In this document: positions 47,278 to 59,300 of the stretch, piece after piece
Layout of the letters: each line of letters opens with the position of its first letter
Position numbering within the stretch: the stretch's first letter is position 1
Assembly: GCA_030248225.1 (NCBI GenBank)
Contig: JASANE010028274.1
Coordinates: 1-64,000, forward strand
DNA from: Trileptium ribeirensis
Taxonomy: Eukaryota > Nematoda > Enoplea > Enoplida > Thoracostomopsidae
Direction of reading: 5' to 3'
Length of the DNA: 64,000 bases
The notes under the pieces: model-generated
The model's input: the letters and a program-made list of their open reading frames with translations, nothing else
Databases searched by the model: none
What the model was told of the DNA's origin: nothing
Program-made: the position numbers and the translations under genes

Positions 47278-48920
47278 ATGAATCAAACTAATAATCAAGA
47301 TCAACAAAACAATGACCTAATGACGATGAATCAACAGTTTATCGGAGCCCTAATCAAGGTGCGACTAAAGAAACGCCGCAAACACCGAACACAACACAAC
47401 AAGCAATATCAAGCGATCATGGTTAAAATGGAGAACGAAACCTGTAAACGTACAAAGGAGAGGCGAGAAATTCCGCAGAGAACTCGAAAAGGTATTGGCT
47501 CAAGATGGTATTGACGACGAACAAGAAAAACTCCGAGTTCTAAAAGCCAAAATGCGCGGAAAAGTATTGACCCTCGAGAAAGCTAAGGAACTACACAAAT
47601 ATAGCGACTTAATCAAAAAATTCAAAGAACGATTCGACGTACCAAAGACGTTGACGAATCACATAAACAAGCTGCAAAGTCTACGGCAAACGGGAACGGT
47701 CAAAGATGTTGCAGATGGCTTACGTGTGTATGCAGCACGACATCTGACCGCGAAAGACATAGAACAATCAATCGTTGAAGAGGTCCTTAAGTCCGCGTTG
47801 ATTACATGATTAAAGATCGAGATCCGAAATCGATTATGCGTGACAAAAGAAGAAACCTTCGCGACACTGACAGTGAAAGCTGAAGCTGTCGAGAACTTGG
47901 ATCAACAGATGAACGAAGGATTGCGAAGCATGAGCGCTCAACGTCCAAGGTACGGAGAAATTCAATGAAATCGACCGATTCAAACGAGAGCGAATATAGG
48001 ACAACAAACGTGGGAACTGGGACACCAAAGATCACGAGTACAATGGCATCTGCAACGGAGAGCAATTAACCAATACAAAACCAACCGCATCAGCAAACCT
48101 TGATCACAAGATTAAAGAACGAAATCCGGGACCGATTGTGCGTAACGAAAGAAGAGACCATCATGACATTAACAGAGAAGGCCGAAGCAGTCAAGAATTT
48201 GGATCATCGGATGACCCAAGGTTTATAATGTACAAGCGAGCAACGGCCGAGATACAGAGATCCAATCGAGTCAACCGAGTGCAAAATAAACGGGAACGAA
48301 CACCGGCCAACACACGTGATAACCGAGATTACAAAGGCCGCAAACGCAATGACGTCTACAACGGTGGAACAGTCAATCGATACAAGTACGCCAACCACAA
48401 CAGCAACAAATTATGCAACCGTGGACGATACCGGTATCAATGATGCCAATACAGAACGGCATGAAGTTTCAGCAACCGATGCAACTATATTACGAACCGA
48501 TGGGAACGCAACCCTGCAAGCGATATACCCTTAACGCGACCGCAAACGAATTAGCAAAATCAGCAAAGAACATCAATATCGATGACAAACCGACAACAGC
48601 AAAATCAGCAAACGTTGACGAATCAAACACCACCAAGGTGCTACAACTATGCAAGGCTAACCTATAGAACAGAACAATGCTTTCCAAGGAGCACAGGGCA
48701 AAACGCAAGGGGAGTGCGAATGGAGAATAGCAAAAACCACAACCGATACAGAGTTGTTCCAAATCGATCGAGTGTTCAAAACGACAGAATGAACAATCAA
48801 CCGGTAAGTTCGAGTGGAGTACAACAAAGAAAGAACATTCAAACAGATCCAAAGAACACCGACGATATATCGGTGGAAGAAAAAAGAACAATTCGTAGCA
48901 GTGCACCAAATAGATAGAAC
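47278..48920 (+). pseudogene. gag of copy 2
   Basis: The reading starts ATGAATCAAACTAATAATC (Gln/Asn-rich) and passes through EKAKELHKYSD, KERFDVPKTLTNHINKLQ and KDIEQSIVEEVLKSAL, a capsid-like helical region at 47495-47809. Two tandem copies of a ~300-bp part follow (47812 and about 48110), present only once in copy 1. The knuckle is degraded near 48637: two positions that should be Cys and His are Tyr. Multiple shifts and stops make it a dead gene. Confidence 0.7.
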
Positions 48921-48929
48921 AGAACACGA

Positions 48930-49530
48930 ACCGTTTAGCGATCTGACCGTACTGTCAAAATATTACATTCATGTGTACCTGGAAGGAACTAGGAAGATTC
49001 GCTACTGGATCACAAATAACAATCATTAGCGAAAAACAATACGAAAAACACTTCAGTCACTTGCCGCTCAAAGAAACGTCATTATGCCCGGTAGCGTTCA
49101 ACGCAGAATTCACAGAAAGAGCGATGGGCTAGTTTTTCGTACCGGTTTACTTAGAAAAGATTGTACGGAAGATACGATTCATCGTGATCCGAAATTTCTC
49201 AAAGATTGCGATATATGGACACGATTTCCTAGCAGCCTATGAATTATATAGTAATTGATTATTGACAATTAAAAATCTTATGAATGGGACGCTGCTACCT
49301 CATTGTTGGCGAGTGAACGAAATGTGGGCGCGTCAACAAGAAGACGAGAACCGCATCGAGTTGTGCAAGTGCTCGTACAATCTAGTAATCCCGCCATGGT
49401 TAGCGAAGTTCATCGAAGCCAAAACACCATATGGAACCAAAAAGGCGACACGGTAATCGTGGAGCCATTAGTGAAAACCAGCAACGGTCTAGCGACTCTA
49501 AGCAGTATCGTGAAAGTAAAAAAACGGTAA
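48930..49530 (+). pseudogene. Protease of copy 2, catalytic Asp lost
   Basis: Near 48998-49075 one frame reads TGSQITIISEKQYEKHFSHL, the same as in copy 1, but about three bases are missing before it and the DTG aspartate is gone. The region continues with broken frames ERAMG, FSKIAIYGHDFLAAY and RVNEMWARQQEDENRIELCK. No activity is possible from this copy. Confidence 0.65.
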
Positions 49531-49893
49531 AATCGTGGTACTGGTATGCAGTCTAAATACGGTTGATATAGAAATAATTGAAGATCAACCGTTGGTACGT
49601 AGAGTAGAAGAGAAGATCGTAGGCACGGTGGTTGATGAATAAAAAGTACAAAGAGCGATTGATCGGTTCGACAAAAAAGCAAACAAAGAATCAGACTAGA
49701 AATAAACAGAAGACCAAAGTTGGATCAAGATCGGAAAATAGGAAAACCAATAAATTGTTGGGCTAGCAAAATCCAAACAAAGAATACACAGATGGCGTCG
49801 ATGGTGGATATTGAAATAAGAGAAAGGAAGAAAGAACACCGACAGTTCAAGATCGCGTAATTTCAAGAACATATAGTATGCCAAACAGAGCAC

Positions 49894-50699
49894 ATGAATA
49901 GTGTAGAGCTCCCGGCCGAAATCGATTTAGGAAAATCAGTCACCGATGAAGAAGGAAAAGCGTTTTTGGCAACCGTGCTTCATAACTATCAAGACGTCTT
50001 TTCCAAATCGGACTTCGACATTGACATCAATACACAGGTAGAACACTGCATTCAAACTACAGTTGAAAAACCTGTACAACAACCGTACGTGGATCGAAAC
50101 GAAGCGAGCAAACAGGTCCAAGAAATGCTGGACCAAGGAGTAATAAGAAAATCGTATAGTCCGTGGGCTTCACCAATCGTACTGACCAACAAAAAAGATT
50201 GATCGAAAAGATTCTGTGCCGACTACAGAATGCTCAACTCAATCTCAAAGCTCGACAGTTTCCTTAGCCAAGAATCGACGAAATGTTGGATACATTACGC
50301 GGTGAAAAATACTTCGCAACGTTAGATCTCAAGCCGGGTTATTGGCAAGTACCGATGAACTAGCAGAACAAAGAAAACACAGCAGTTATCTCCCAGGACG
50401 GCTTGTTCGAATTCAGCGTCATGCATTTCGGGTTGACGAACGTAACTGCATCTTATGGAGTCCTGCTTATGTTATCTCGACGACATTATAATCATCCCAC
50501 CGTCGCATTGGGATCACTTGTACGACATCAGCCAAATACTAAAACATCTCAGAGAAGCAAATTTCAAAGCGAAAGGCTCAAAGTGCGAATTTTTAAAAGA
50601 AGAAATTCCGTCATTGGGATATATTGTATCGGACAAAGGCATATCAACGAACTCAGGAAAAATTTTACAGAACTTTTCGAAACCAAAAAAGTGACCCAA
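49894..50699 (+). pseudogene. Reverse transcriptase of copy 2, truncated
   Basis: The frame 49894-50202 gives the RT N-terminus (VLHNYQDVFSKSDFD, VEHCIQTTVEKPV, SYSPWASPIVLTNKKD) and ends at TGA where family members have Gly. It continues broken as RFCADYRMLN, YFATLDLKPGYWQVP and FEFSVMHFGLTN, then YLDDIIII (catalytic YxDD, about 50475) and KCEFLKEEIPSLGYIVS. At 50699 the similarity stops and satellite-type DNA begins, so RNase H and integrase are absent. Confidence 0.85.
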
Positions 50700-51710
50700 C
50701 TAAAAAGCCATCTTCTCATCTATTCGAGCAAGATGGCTGATATTGGTTTCTCAGTTTGTACTTCAATGCTCAATATAATAGCTGTATTTGTGCGTCTCTG
50801 TAATTTACATAGCCAATCCTCAGGATTCACCATCTTGGCGATAAGACAAGCTACATACTAGTTTTAAATGTACGTCGTTAACAAGTTGTCGCGAGAGGTC
50901 TTGTTATAGAAATATTTTTTTGAATTTTGCCGAAAATCTCATTTGTTTTTGAATTTGGGGCTGTCGAGCCCAGCAGAGACCCTGTGTAAAGCTTTTCCAC
51001 AAGGATGTCCTTGGGTTTAGAATTAGTTCTAAAGCGGTTTGAAAGAGCCTGCAGGATCCCAAATACACGAAACCGACCATATTTCTGTAACCGATGTCCA
51101 TATAAGCGTGATATTAGCCTAATTATGTACTGTCATATAAGAACCTCTGAGCTGCAGGTGACGCGTAATTACGGTGGGTACGTATGCTCCAATATTAGGT
51201 AAAAGGGTATTTAAAATTAGCACTAGGGACATGATACTTGAAATACACGAAAACTGCCATATCTCCATAACAGATGAAAACAAAATCCCCATATTCGAAG
51301 AGAGTCCATGTTTGGGCACTCTTAACGTTTACAGTAGGTCCATTAAACTTACATTATACATCCTAAAAGGTCTCATCACCAAAACTGTTCAAACAATATG
51401 GGTAAGACTGGGCTTTTTTGCATAGTGAAATAATGTGTTGCTCACCTGCGTGTTTGGATTGCTATAGCGGTTGATTATATGACTATACAAAAATACTTTC
51501 AGTGCTTCTGCTAGAGCTTCATACATCTTGTGTATTTTGTGAAATATGCTGCACGAAACAATCTATTTAAATTGCATGTACTGATAGACTCAGAGAATTT
51601 AAAAACTTGGTCTCGACGAGTTCCTAGCTTTATTTGTTATTATTCCTTTCAGCTCTATATTGTATAGAATAAATTTCATGTTTGTAGCTTAATTTTTTGT
51701 TTTATTTTAG
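50700..51710. other. Upstream of the SelU-type exon: satellite relics, no gene seen
   Basis: Two satellite relics about 180 bases apart carry AAATACACGAAACCGACC (51062) and AAATACACGAAAACTGCC (51242), each followed by ATATCTCC/TTTCTG-AAC-GATG. The rest is AT-rich. An upstream promoter or 5' UTR exon could lie here but is not recognisable. Confidence 0.5.
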
Positions 51711-51880
51711 CTTCAATGATATCCTTTAGCACTCTAGGATACGGATTTGTTTCTGCAGCGAGTGCAGTGTTATTATGGGCTAATCTTCCAACACGACTAA
51801 CGCTTCGGATGTCAGTCGCAACAATAGAATATCTTTCAGCAACGAAGTTAAAAACAGTGGATGGCGGTGTAACATTTGAT
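51711..51880 (+). CDS. PRXL2/SelU-family protein, N-terminal exon
   Basis: After a good acceptor (TTTTATTTTAG) the exon has ATG at 51716 and encodes STLGYGFVSAASAVLLWANL, a hydrophobic N-terminal segment, then IEYLSATKLKTVDGGVTFD. This matches the N-terminus of PRXL2A (FAM213A)-type proteins: a membrane-like helix, then ALEYL, LKTL and TF directly before AK-LW. The exon that follows at 54526 begins with AKDLW in phase 0. The donor is uncertain: GTTAGC after 51880 best preserves the family alignment, GTAACA after 51868 is the alternative. Whether the ATG is the true start is not proven. Confidence 0.7.
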
Positions 51881-54525
51881 GTTAGCAATATTTATTTTGC
51901 TCAGTACTATTGCTTAAATTTTGGCTTGAATTCTATAATTACACACAATTTTTTGATATGATTGTCAGTCGTTATGCTTTGTTTGCACAAGACCTGATTC
52001 GAACTCATCTTCCGCTCCCCCGTAAAAGCAGCCCATGTGGAGAAAGTAAAAAAAGGGTAAAAAACAAAACAACTTCCTGGTTTTAAATCACCTTCGATTT
52101 GTAGAACAATAAATGCTGAATATGAGTATATTTATTAATCTTTTCCGCAAGGTACTTTTGAGTCGAGGATTAGAATGCAAAAGGGTTATTACAAGGGCAC
52201 ACGTACTCGAAATGCACGAAAATATCGATATATATATATATGTAACCGATGAAGATATATGAGTCATATTAAATTGATAAAATAGGTGCGGATCTATATC
52301 AAGGTATGGTGTGTTGCTATTGTGCTTACGTATGTTGTGGAATTACGTAAATATTGGTTTTAAAATATGCCCGTGAGGACCGGAATACACGAAAACGGCC
52401 AGCAAGCCATTGTAAATATATCTGTGCTATCAGGTTCATTTTGAAGACGAGGAATAATTACTACTTTACGTGTGGTAAAATTTGAGTGTAACATTGTGGA
52501 TTCTCTGTTAAGGCATCCATAACATATTTTTGCAAAGTCCGCTTGATAGCTCAGACGCAAACTAGAAATCTGATTTTGTATGTATCTCTTCAATGATGCA
52601 CCCAAACTGATTCCAATTTGTTCACTCTTAAAAGTGGGTCGGTTGAAAATAGGCTATACAAAACAAGTTTCTGGCTTCGTATTATCAACTGATAATTCAG
52701 CTAACTCGAGTTCATTTTTCAGAGCAGTTAAGGTTATATACGACTTAAGCATTTCCTATAGGCTACCCTTTGTTTTATGATTTGAGCCCAAACGAGTTTT
52801 ACAATTGCACATGAGATAGAATATGCAGAAAACGATCGTATCTTAATATATGGAAATATGCGGCTGATTTGGTTGAGCGCTTCTAGCTCTAAGTAGCTGC
52901 AATTTGTTTCCTCATGATTTTCCACGTTTTCCACCATTTTTATCATTTTGCTCATAATAAATTATTGCTAAAATTTTTCTGTGCGGCGGAGTCTCAGGCG
53001 GGGAAATATGGCTTTGGAGAGTAATCCTCAATACCCGTTCCTTCATGGGCGCCTACTGTCCACATACATTTTAAAATCTGTCTGTGACATCCGAAACGGA
53101 CGAAAACAGTCTGTCATCACAAACGTTGAGGCAACAGGGCACTTTTTGTACAAAATAGTAAGCATTGTTTAACTGCGCTGGTTACATAGCTATAGCAAAG
53201 AAATTTTTACTGCACATACATTTACTGAGAACTTTGTTTATAATGGGTATATATCGTGAATTATCTACCTACTTCTTTTAAGTCGACCGACTTCGCGTAA
53301 CTATGATATTCTACCTACATTTTACAGGGATATTTTTAGTTTGAATCTCGAACTTCTGATTTTCAAAATAATCATGATCGCAGTACATTTAAAAATGTTT
53401 ATTTGCGCCACTTTTGGAGCAAAAGGTATTAGAAATATTCAACTAATAACATTTTTGGTCTGGATTTTGTCTCTTCTTGGAAGACAATGTTCGTTGGAAC
53501 TTGAATTTTGGTTTCTTATTGATATTGGCGTCACAGAAAATTTTGGCATGCGGATATCAACCAGAATGCTCCGGGTTCAAAACCGGGGCCCATGTCAACT
53601 TTAGGGGCCGGATATTATAACGTTAGAAAAAAGGACAGCTTAGAGCGGCGGATTCGGGAGGCGGCTGCCCCTGACTTAGGCTTAGGCTTAGTACATGGCT
53701 CATATAGTGACCTTACCTTAGGCTAAGACTAAGAGTTAGGCTTAGTATATCGAGAACGGCATGGCATGTATTATAGTTCGGCCCCTAAAGTTGACATGGG
53801 CCAACACCGGGATCGTCAGATTTCACTTTTGGGCATGAAACTGGCGGCATCTGCGGTTCAACAGTGAGGCCACCAAAAACTTAAACATTGTCGAACCAGT
53901 GTTTTAATATATACATGACGATAAATTTATTAACAAATAGCCTTAGAAATCAGAAAGTTCAAGTATACTAATACATTGCAGGCCTTGGTTTGTCAATTAC
54001 CAATAATTCGAAATACATTTTTGTGTACGACAGCAATGTCAGGCTGAGGTTTATCAACATTCACGGCAATATTTTATGTATTTAGTTCACTCGGCAACAT
54101 ATCTTCGGTCAGAAACACATCCGGATTATGGTAGCTAAGGAGCTTCTTGCTTCAATGTTTTTGCGCCCCCACCGTCAAGTATTAGTAATCGATTTTTATT
54201 TGCCAAATACATTATTGTGTTGGATATATGTTTGGATGGTACAATCGCATTATAAACTGCGTAGTAATGGTCTCGTATCCTTAAAGGTAACTTGATTTAG
54301 GACATAAATTATAGCCAAAATGCTATGTGTCGAATCTTTAGTGCAATTTTTCGATGGTTTGGCGAATAGTAGAAACCCATCGGTGCTAAAGACGCATCTA
54401 GTCAAGATTTTAACATTTATATATACTTGTAATATTAAAAAAACCATCTTGCTTTTTAGTGATACATAGATATATACTATCGCTTGAATTTTATATAATT
54501 GATAAATATTTTACCTTTTGTCTAG
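51881..54525 (+). other. Intron of the SelU-type gene (2.6 kb)
   Basis: It lies between two phase-0 exons. It carries diverged satellite units (52209, 52384, 52820, 53093; GAATACACGAAAACGGCCA type) and a short inverted-repeat element at 53587-53802. No other coding sequence is supported; the frames at 52981 and 53341 are not recognised. Confidence 0.65.
53587..53802. mobile_element. 216-bp inverted-repeat element (MITE)
   Basis: The 24-bp ends GGCCCATGTCAACTTTAGGG + GCCG and their exact complement (53779-53802) enclose 168 bases. The inverse similarity extends a few bases inward (ATATTATAA with TTATAG). The interior has CTTAGGCTTAGGCTTAG. No target duplication is clear. Confidence 0.8.
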
Positions 54526-54600
54526 GCAAAAGATTTGTGGAAAGATAACGGTGCCGTTGTTATGGCAGTTCGACGCCCCGGATGACAGTTGTGCAGAGAG
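54526..54600 (+). CDS. PRXL2/SelU-family exon with in-frame TGA (probable selenocysteine)
   Basis: The acceptor TTTTGTCTAG precedes 54526 and the donor GTATGG follows 54600. The 25 codons read AKDLWKDNGAVVMAVRRPG, then TGA (54583-54585), then QLCRE. In PRXL2A proteins this is the redox site, GAVIMAVRRPGC-x-x-CRE; in the SelU selenoproteins of fish, birds and some invertebrates the first Cys is selenocysteine (UxxC). Everything else in the exon is intact, so TGA as Sec is the best reading. The protein is a thioredoxin-fold, peroxiredoxin-like redox protein. Later exons and the 3' UTR with a SECIS element are not seen before the retroelement at 56 kb and would be beyond the window. Confidence 0.8.
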
Positions 54601-56067
54601 GTATGGTTGGTATACGTGCACATATTTAAGTCCAGTGTTACCGCGACGATTGGTCTTAAGGAGTCAAAATATTCTGACCGGTCTGTGGAAATGGCTAAAC
54701 CGTAGCAAAAATTGCAGAACTAGTAAACTTTAATTATTCGAATTTTCTAGTTCTTTGAAAGGTATATAAATCTTCTTTGGATTTTTAAAATTTAAAAGTT
54801 CAGTCAATGTTTTAAGAAGTTTCTTATAAAATAAGACTCATTGATACAATTTAATTATCCAAATTTATAAGCTTCATTGAAGTGTCGTATAAAATAGGGG
54901 TCAAATTTAATCATCCAAATTTTTTTATTTCTTTGCAAAGATAAATTATCTTTGGATTTGCAGAAATTTTGTACAGTTCGCTTATACAATGTTTTATTAT
55001 TCTTAAGCTTATTTTTTAGAGTAAAATGAATTGAAACTTCACAACTTGACATGTATTTTAAAGTAAATTTAAGGCATTCGGTATGCAATTTACCTTGTCA
55101 GCTTTAGTGCAGTCATTGTTTTAAGAAGTTTCATATCCTGGATTTTTCTACGTAGGCGAAGGCTCGAGTGACTTTTATATTTTGAGCCCTTCACAAAGCA
55201 CTTCCACAGTACTTCACTCTCCATGTTATTTTTGTCTTTCCTCAGTTCTAAATGCCAGCCAGCACTTACAGTTGAATTCTGAGTGTTGAGTTAACGATGA
55301 ATTCATACTTTTCATGTGAAATTTGGGATTATCAATTTGTAGGTTTTTCTTGTGGCATCCATAACTCAAATTTGCAATGTCCACTTTATGCCAACAAAGT
55401 CCTAAACAAAACCTGAAAATCCCTAGATCAATATACCTTCATTTCAATTATATCCTAACTTATCTCTATTTCATCAACCGGCGCATATAGTTAAGATAAA
55501 TCACGTGAATTTTATAGAGCAATATAAGACTATATACGAATATAATATACCATAATTGGGTTCAAATGTGTAAAATTTAAGGCTCGTGATGTACAAAACC
55601 AAAACGATATTGGCAATAATTTATATAGCAGCTGAAGATCTGTGTAGATTTTTATAACCCGCTGTTCCAGTTGTTCCCTATTTAATTGGGTACACACATT
55701 TATGTAAAATAAGCTCAAAACATCCGAAGTATATATATAAACACAGTCACATCTCTATAACGAATAGGCATATGCGTTTGATATTACGCTCATTTTGTAA
55801 AACAATATTTAAGGTATAGGTTTTTGGCACCATTTTGCGGCTGTTAGATATTTTCTAGCTTTATAGGATCTAAAATGGGCGCATGATGCCAGAAATATTA
55901 TACTAAAACGACCATATCCAGAACGCTCTATGCAACAACTCCTCAACCGTTCTTTCCCCGCGGTATCCCCGAAAATTTTCCAAACTGCACCAACACAAAC
56001 TTTAAAACTTGGCGTTTTTCTTATCTTACCGGAACACATATCATCCATCGACAATCATCAAAAAAAA
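54601..56067. other. Downstream intron-like DNA with satellite relics
   Basis: AT-rich sequence with repeated TTTGGATTT and TTTAAGAAGTTTC motifs (54770-55130) and two satellite units near 55718 and 55890 (CTCATTTTGTAAAACAATAT; AAAACGACCATATCC). No further PRXL2/SelU exon is recognisable. The 3' LTR of the element on the minus strand may begin within this stretch but has no identifiable boundary. Confidence 0.5.
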
Positions 56068-56089
56068 TTCCTCTTTCTTCCCCCCCCCC
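56068..56089 (-). promoter_or_regulatory. Candidate polypurine tract
   Basis: On the minus strand this reads about ten G followed by AAGAAAGAGGAA, some 280 bases after the last pol codon. Such a purine run primes plus-strand DNA synthesis just before the 3' LTR in LTR elements. No LTR start could be checked because the 5' LTR is not in the window. Confidence 0.4.
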
Positions 56090-56367
56090 GGCAAACGCAA
56101 ACAAAACAAAAAAAAACACCTTAAAAATAAAAAGAACATTTACGATCTGGTATTTTCAGAGAACTGCAAGCTTCGAAAAATATTTTATATTTTTCTAAAA
56201 AAAACTTCTTCTTCAGACAAGCATAAGCAACCTTCTTTAACCTTTCCAGCCGAACAACGTTCGCCCGATATCTCAAAAATTCCAGAACAACAAAATCAAA
56301 TAAATTTCAGAACACGCCGCCTTCGTCAAAACAATGTAAAAAACGCCGTTTGCAACTCGGAAGGTCG

Positions 56368-59300
56368 CTACAGATTCCTCCCCTTTCCAGATGGCACATT
56401 AATGTCCTTCAACCCAACCGACGTAGAAGGTTGTTCTTGCATGGCAATCACCCACTCATCAACGTCCTCCAGTAACATAGCTGATCCCCCTGCTTCGCTA
56501 CTCCCGTGGCACATTTCCACTTGAATTCCATTATCGCACACGTAAGTACGAGTATTTCTCGCATCCAGTCCTCGCAGCCACTCCGGAACGGGCCGTCCCT
56601 CTTCTGCACACTTGCGTCTGACTTTTGAAGCATGTTCAGCGTTGTGCTTACGCCGAGAAGTATTACCACGATGACGACGCCTAGTGTAATCATCAAACGC
56701 GTCTCCACCGCCTGATCTAGTTACGAAACTATATTGCTTAACTGGTAACTCCGCTAAACCAATTCCCGCTCGCCCAACGCCGAGGGGAACAGCATTGGCC
56801 CCGGTTACCACCCGCGCCGCCCTTCGTGGTATTTTCTTACCTGCGACGCCCTGCTTTTTGAACTGAAATCCAAATAACCCACCGGATTCCCGCCATGTCT
56901 CGTAAGCGGATTTTACTTCCAAATTATTCCAATTTATCGGCTTCGATTTAAGATTATTGTTGACCTCCAACTCCTTAGGCCTATCCACCGCGATTGCCAC
57001 GCTACGTAGCGGCTTTGCCATATCGCCAGCCAGAGGAAAGCGATCATATCCCATGGCCATAGCCAGTTCTGGGCTCCGTGGTACAACAGCCTTATCCAGC
57101 TTCGGAATACGATAATGGCTTAGACTTCCACCTACCGGCTTGCGGTCGCTTGAAGAACGATTCACTTCCGCAATCGGGCACTCAACATTAATTTCCAACT
57201 TGACACAGTAATTATTCAGCCTCACCGTGAAATGGGCCGCAGCCCCATATTGAGGGCCGGTTATTATCATCGAATTAAAAACACTGCGAACTATCGCATT
57301 CTTCTTATCGGTTGCGCTTTCCTCCATCTCCGAGTAGTCAGAATAATCTAATACAAGTTCGTCTGGTTCCGATATATCTTCATACATAGATTCCATTGTT
57401 AAATGCAAATTTTTAGTTACGTATTTATTGCAAACAGGCTTTGAAATTAAATCATCTGAAACATCAATAGCACTAATGTCACCAACATTTCGCGCATTAC
57501 ACGATCGAGGTCTCAAGTTATATGAATGAGTAGGTTCGACACCGTTAATCGTACTATCAGCAGTGTCCGTAATACCCTCTTCATCATCTAACAAAACATC
57601 TTTCTCGCCCGACCCTTGAGCTAAATTAGGGGCAAGTTTTAGCCTGCGGACATTTACTCGTTTCAACTGTCTCCACGGACAATTAGTGTTCCTTCGGCAC
57701 GGCGTAATGAAAGCCACTGTTCCATCCGATGTTACCTGTATCACCCTATAAGGACCACGCCAGAGTCGAGCAAATTTTCGCGTTTTCCCGCGGGCAACTC
57801 GTGGAACGTATAAATACACGCGGTCCCCCTCCAATACAACTTTACCTTTTTTAATGTTGGCATCGTGAACTTGCTTTTGCTTTTGCTGAGATTTCCCTAG
57901 CGTCTGCTCAGCCAGTTCCCAAGCCGCCGACAGTTTGTGGGCTACTTCGAATGCATAATCATCCGGTGACAAATTTGGTACCTCTGCTCTAAGAGTAGTG
58001 TCTAAGGGCAATACTGGATCTCGTCCAAAGTTTAAATAAAACGGTGTCTCACCAGTCGACTCATGGGGGCTACTGCAGTAAGCGAAAGATACGAAGGGCA
58101 ACAGCGTATCCCATTCAGTTTGGCCAGAATTTATGTACATACTGATCGTGGCCTCCATGGTTCTATTAAACCGCTCGACCAGCCCATTTCCAGCCGGGTG
58201 GTAAGCCGTCGTTTGTAGTTTACGAATTCCCAACAGCCTGCAGACATTCTGAAGCAACTCAGAAGTATAATTGGCACCTTGATCACTCATCAGGTTGTAG
58301 GGAACTCCAAACTGACAGACTATGCGCTCCACGAAAATTCGTGCCACACGGATAGCTTTCATATCAGGCATTGGGTAACATGTAACCCACTTTGTAAATG
58401 AATCCATGAAAACAATTATATATTGATTTCCACGCGGTGTTCTAGGCAATGGACCTACTATATCAGTGGAAACTTGATACCAGGGGCCCACGCAGGGTAT
58501 CGGATGTAGCCCAGGTGTTATTTTTACTGTGGGGTTCTTCCTAGCCAAACAGGATGAACAAGAAGCACACCATTGCACCACGTCATTTCTCACACTTGGC
58601 CAATAATAACGATGTAAAATTTTTCCTAGGGTTTTTCGCACCCCGAAATGGCCACCTAAAAGATGATCATGACAGGCCGTGAAAACTTGCCTACGGAGAC
58701 ACTGTGGTACTACAAGTTGCTGTCGATTTCCTGCATTGCGCCAAAGCTGCCCACTACGTAGATAATAAGTATTACCCTGCATATCCTCATTTTCTGAGTT
58801 TTGTAGGTCCACATCTTGTATTTCATGCATAATTTTAGCCAGCTCTGGATCACCCTCCTGTCTTTCATGGATATTTAACGATACGCTACCGTCATTGCCC
58901 TCGAGAACAAGACGGGTCAACAACACATTCTTCGACGTTTCAGATGCATCGCGCAGCATATCAGTGCATATTTTACACTGCTGTGGACCAATTTTCAAGC
59001 CTTCCAAATCAGCGTCACCTGGTGGTCGCCGAGACAATGCATCAGCGTTTCCATTTTGTTTACCGGGCTTGTGTAAAATAACCATGTCATACTCTTGCAG
59101 CGTTAGACTCCACCGACAAAGTCGCCCATGCGGGTCTTTTACGGTTAGGAGCCACCTTAGTGGTTGATGGTCCGTAATCACAAAGAACTTCCGACCATAC
59201 AAATACGGTCGGAATAACCGTATGGCCCATACCACTGCAAGCGTCTCCTTTTCTATCGTTGCGTAGCGTTTCTCAGACTTGTTTAAAACACGACTAGCGT

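Noticed and set aside
53560..53590. tRNA-like T-arm CCGGGTTCAAAACCGGG
   Set aside because: The T-arm and B-box pattern fit, but no anticodon arm, D-arm or acceptor pairing can be found upstream, and the right side belongs to a MITE end.
53680..53700. TTAGGC repeats as interstitial telomere
   Set aside because: Only about three units, located in the arm of a MITE; not enough to infer a telomeric origin or a nematode host.
54583..54585. TGA as an ordinary nonsense mutation in a pseudogene exon
   Set aside because: It falls precisely on the Cys/Sec position of the family while splice sites and all other residues are kept; still listed as something to test.
58895..59167. Plus-strand frames opposite pol (also 60266, 61340, 62637, 62994)
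   Set aside because: They are antisense shadows of the clean minus-strand pol and envelope frames.
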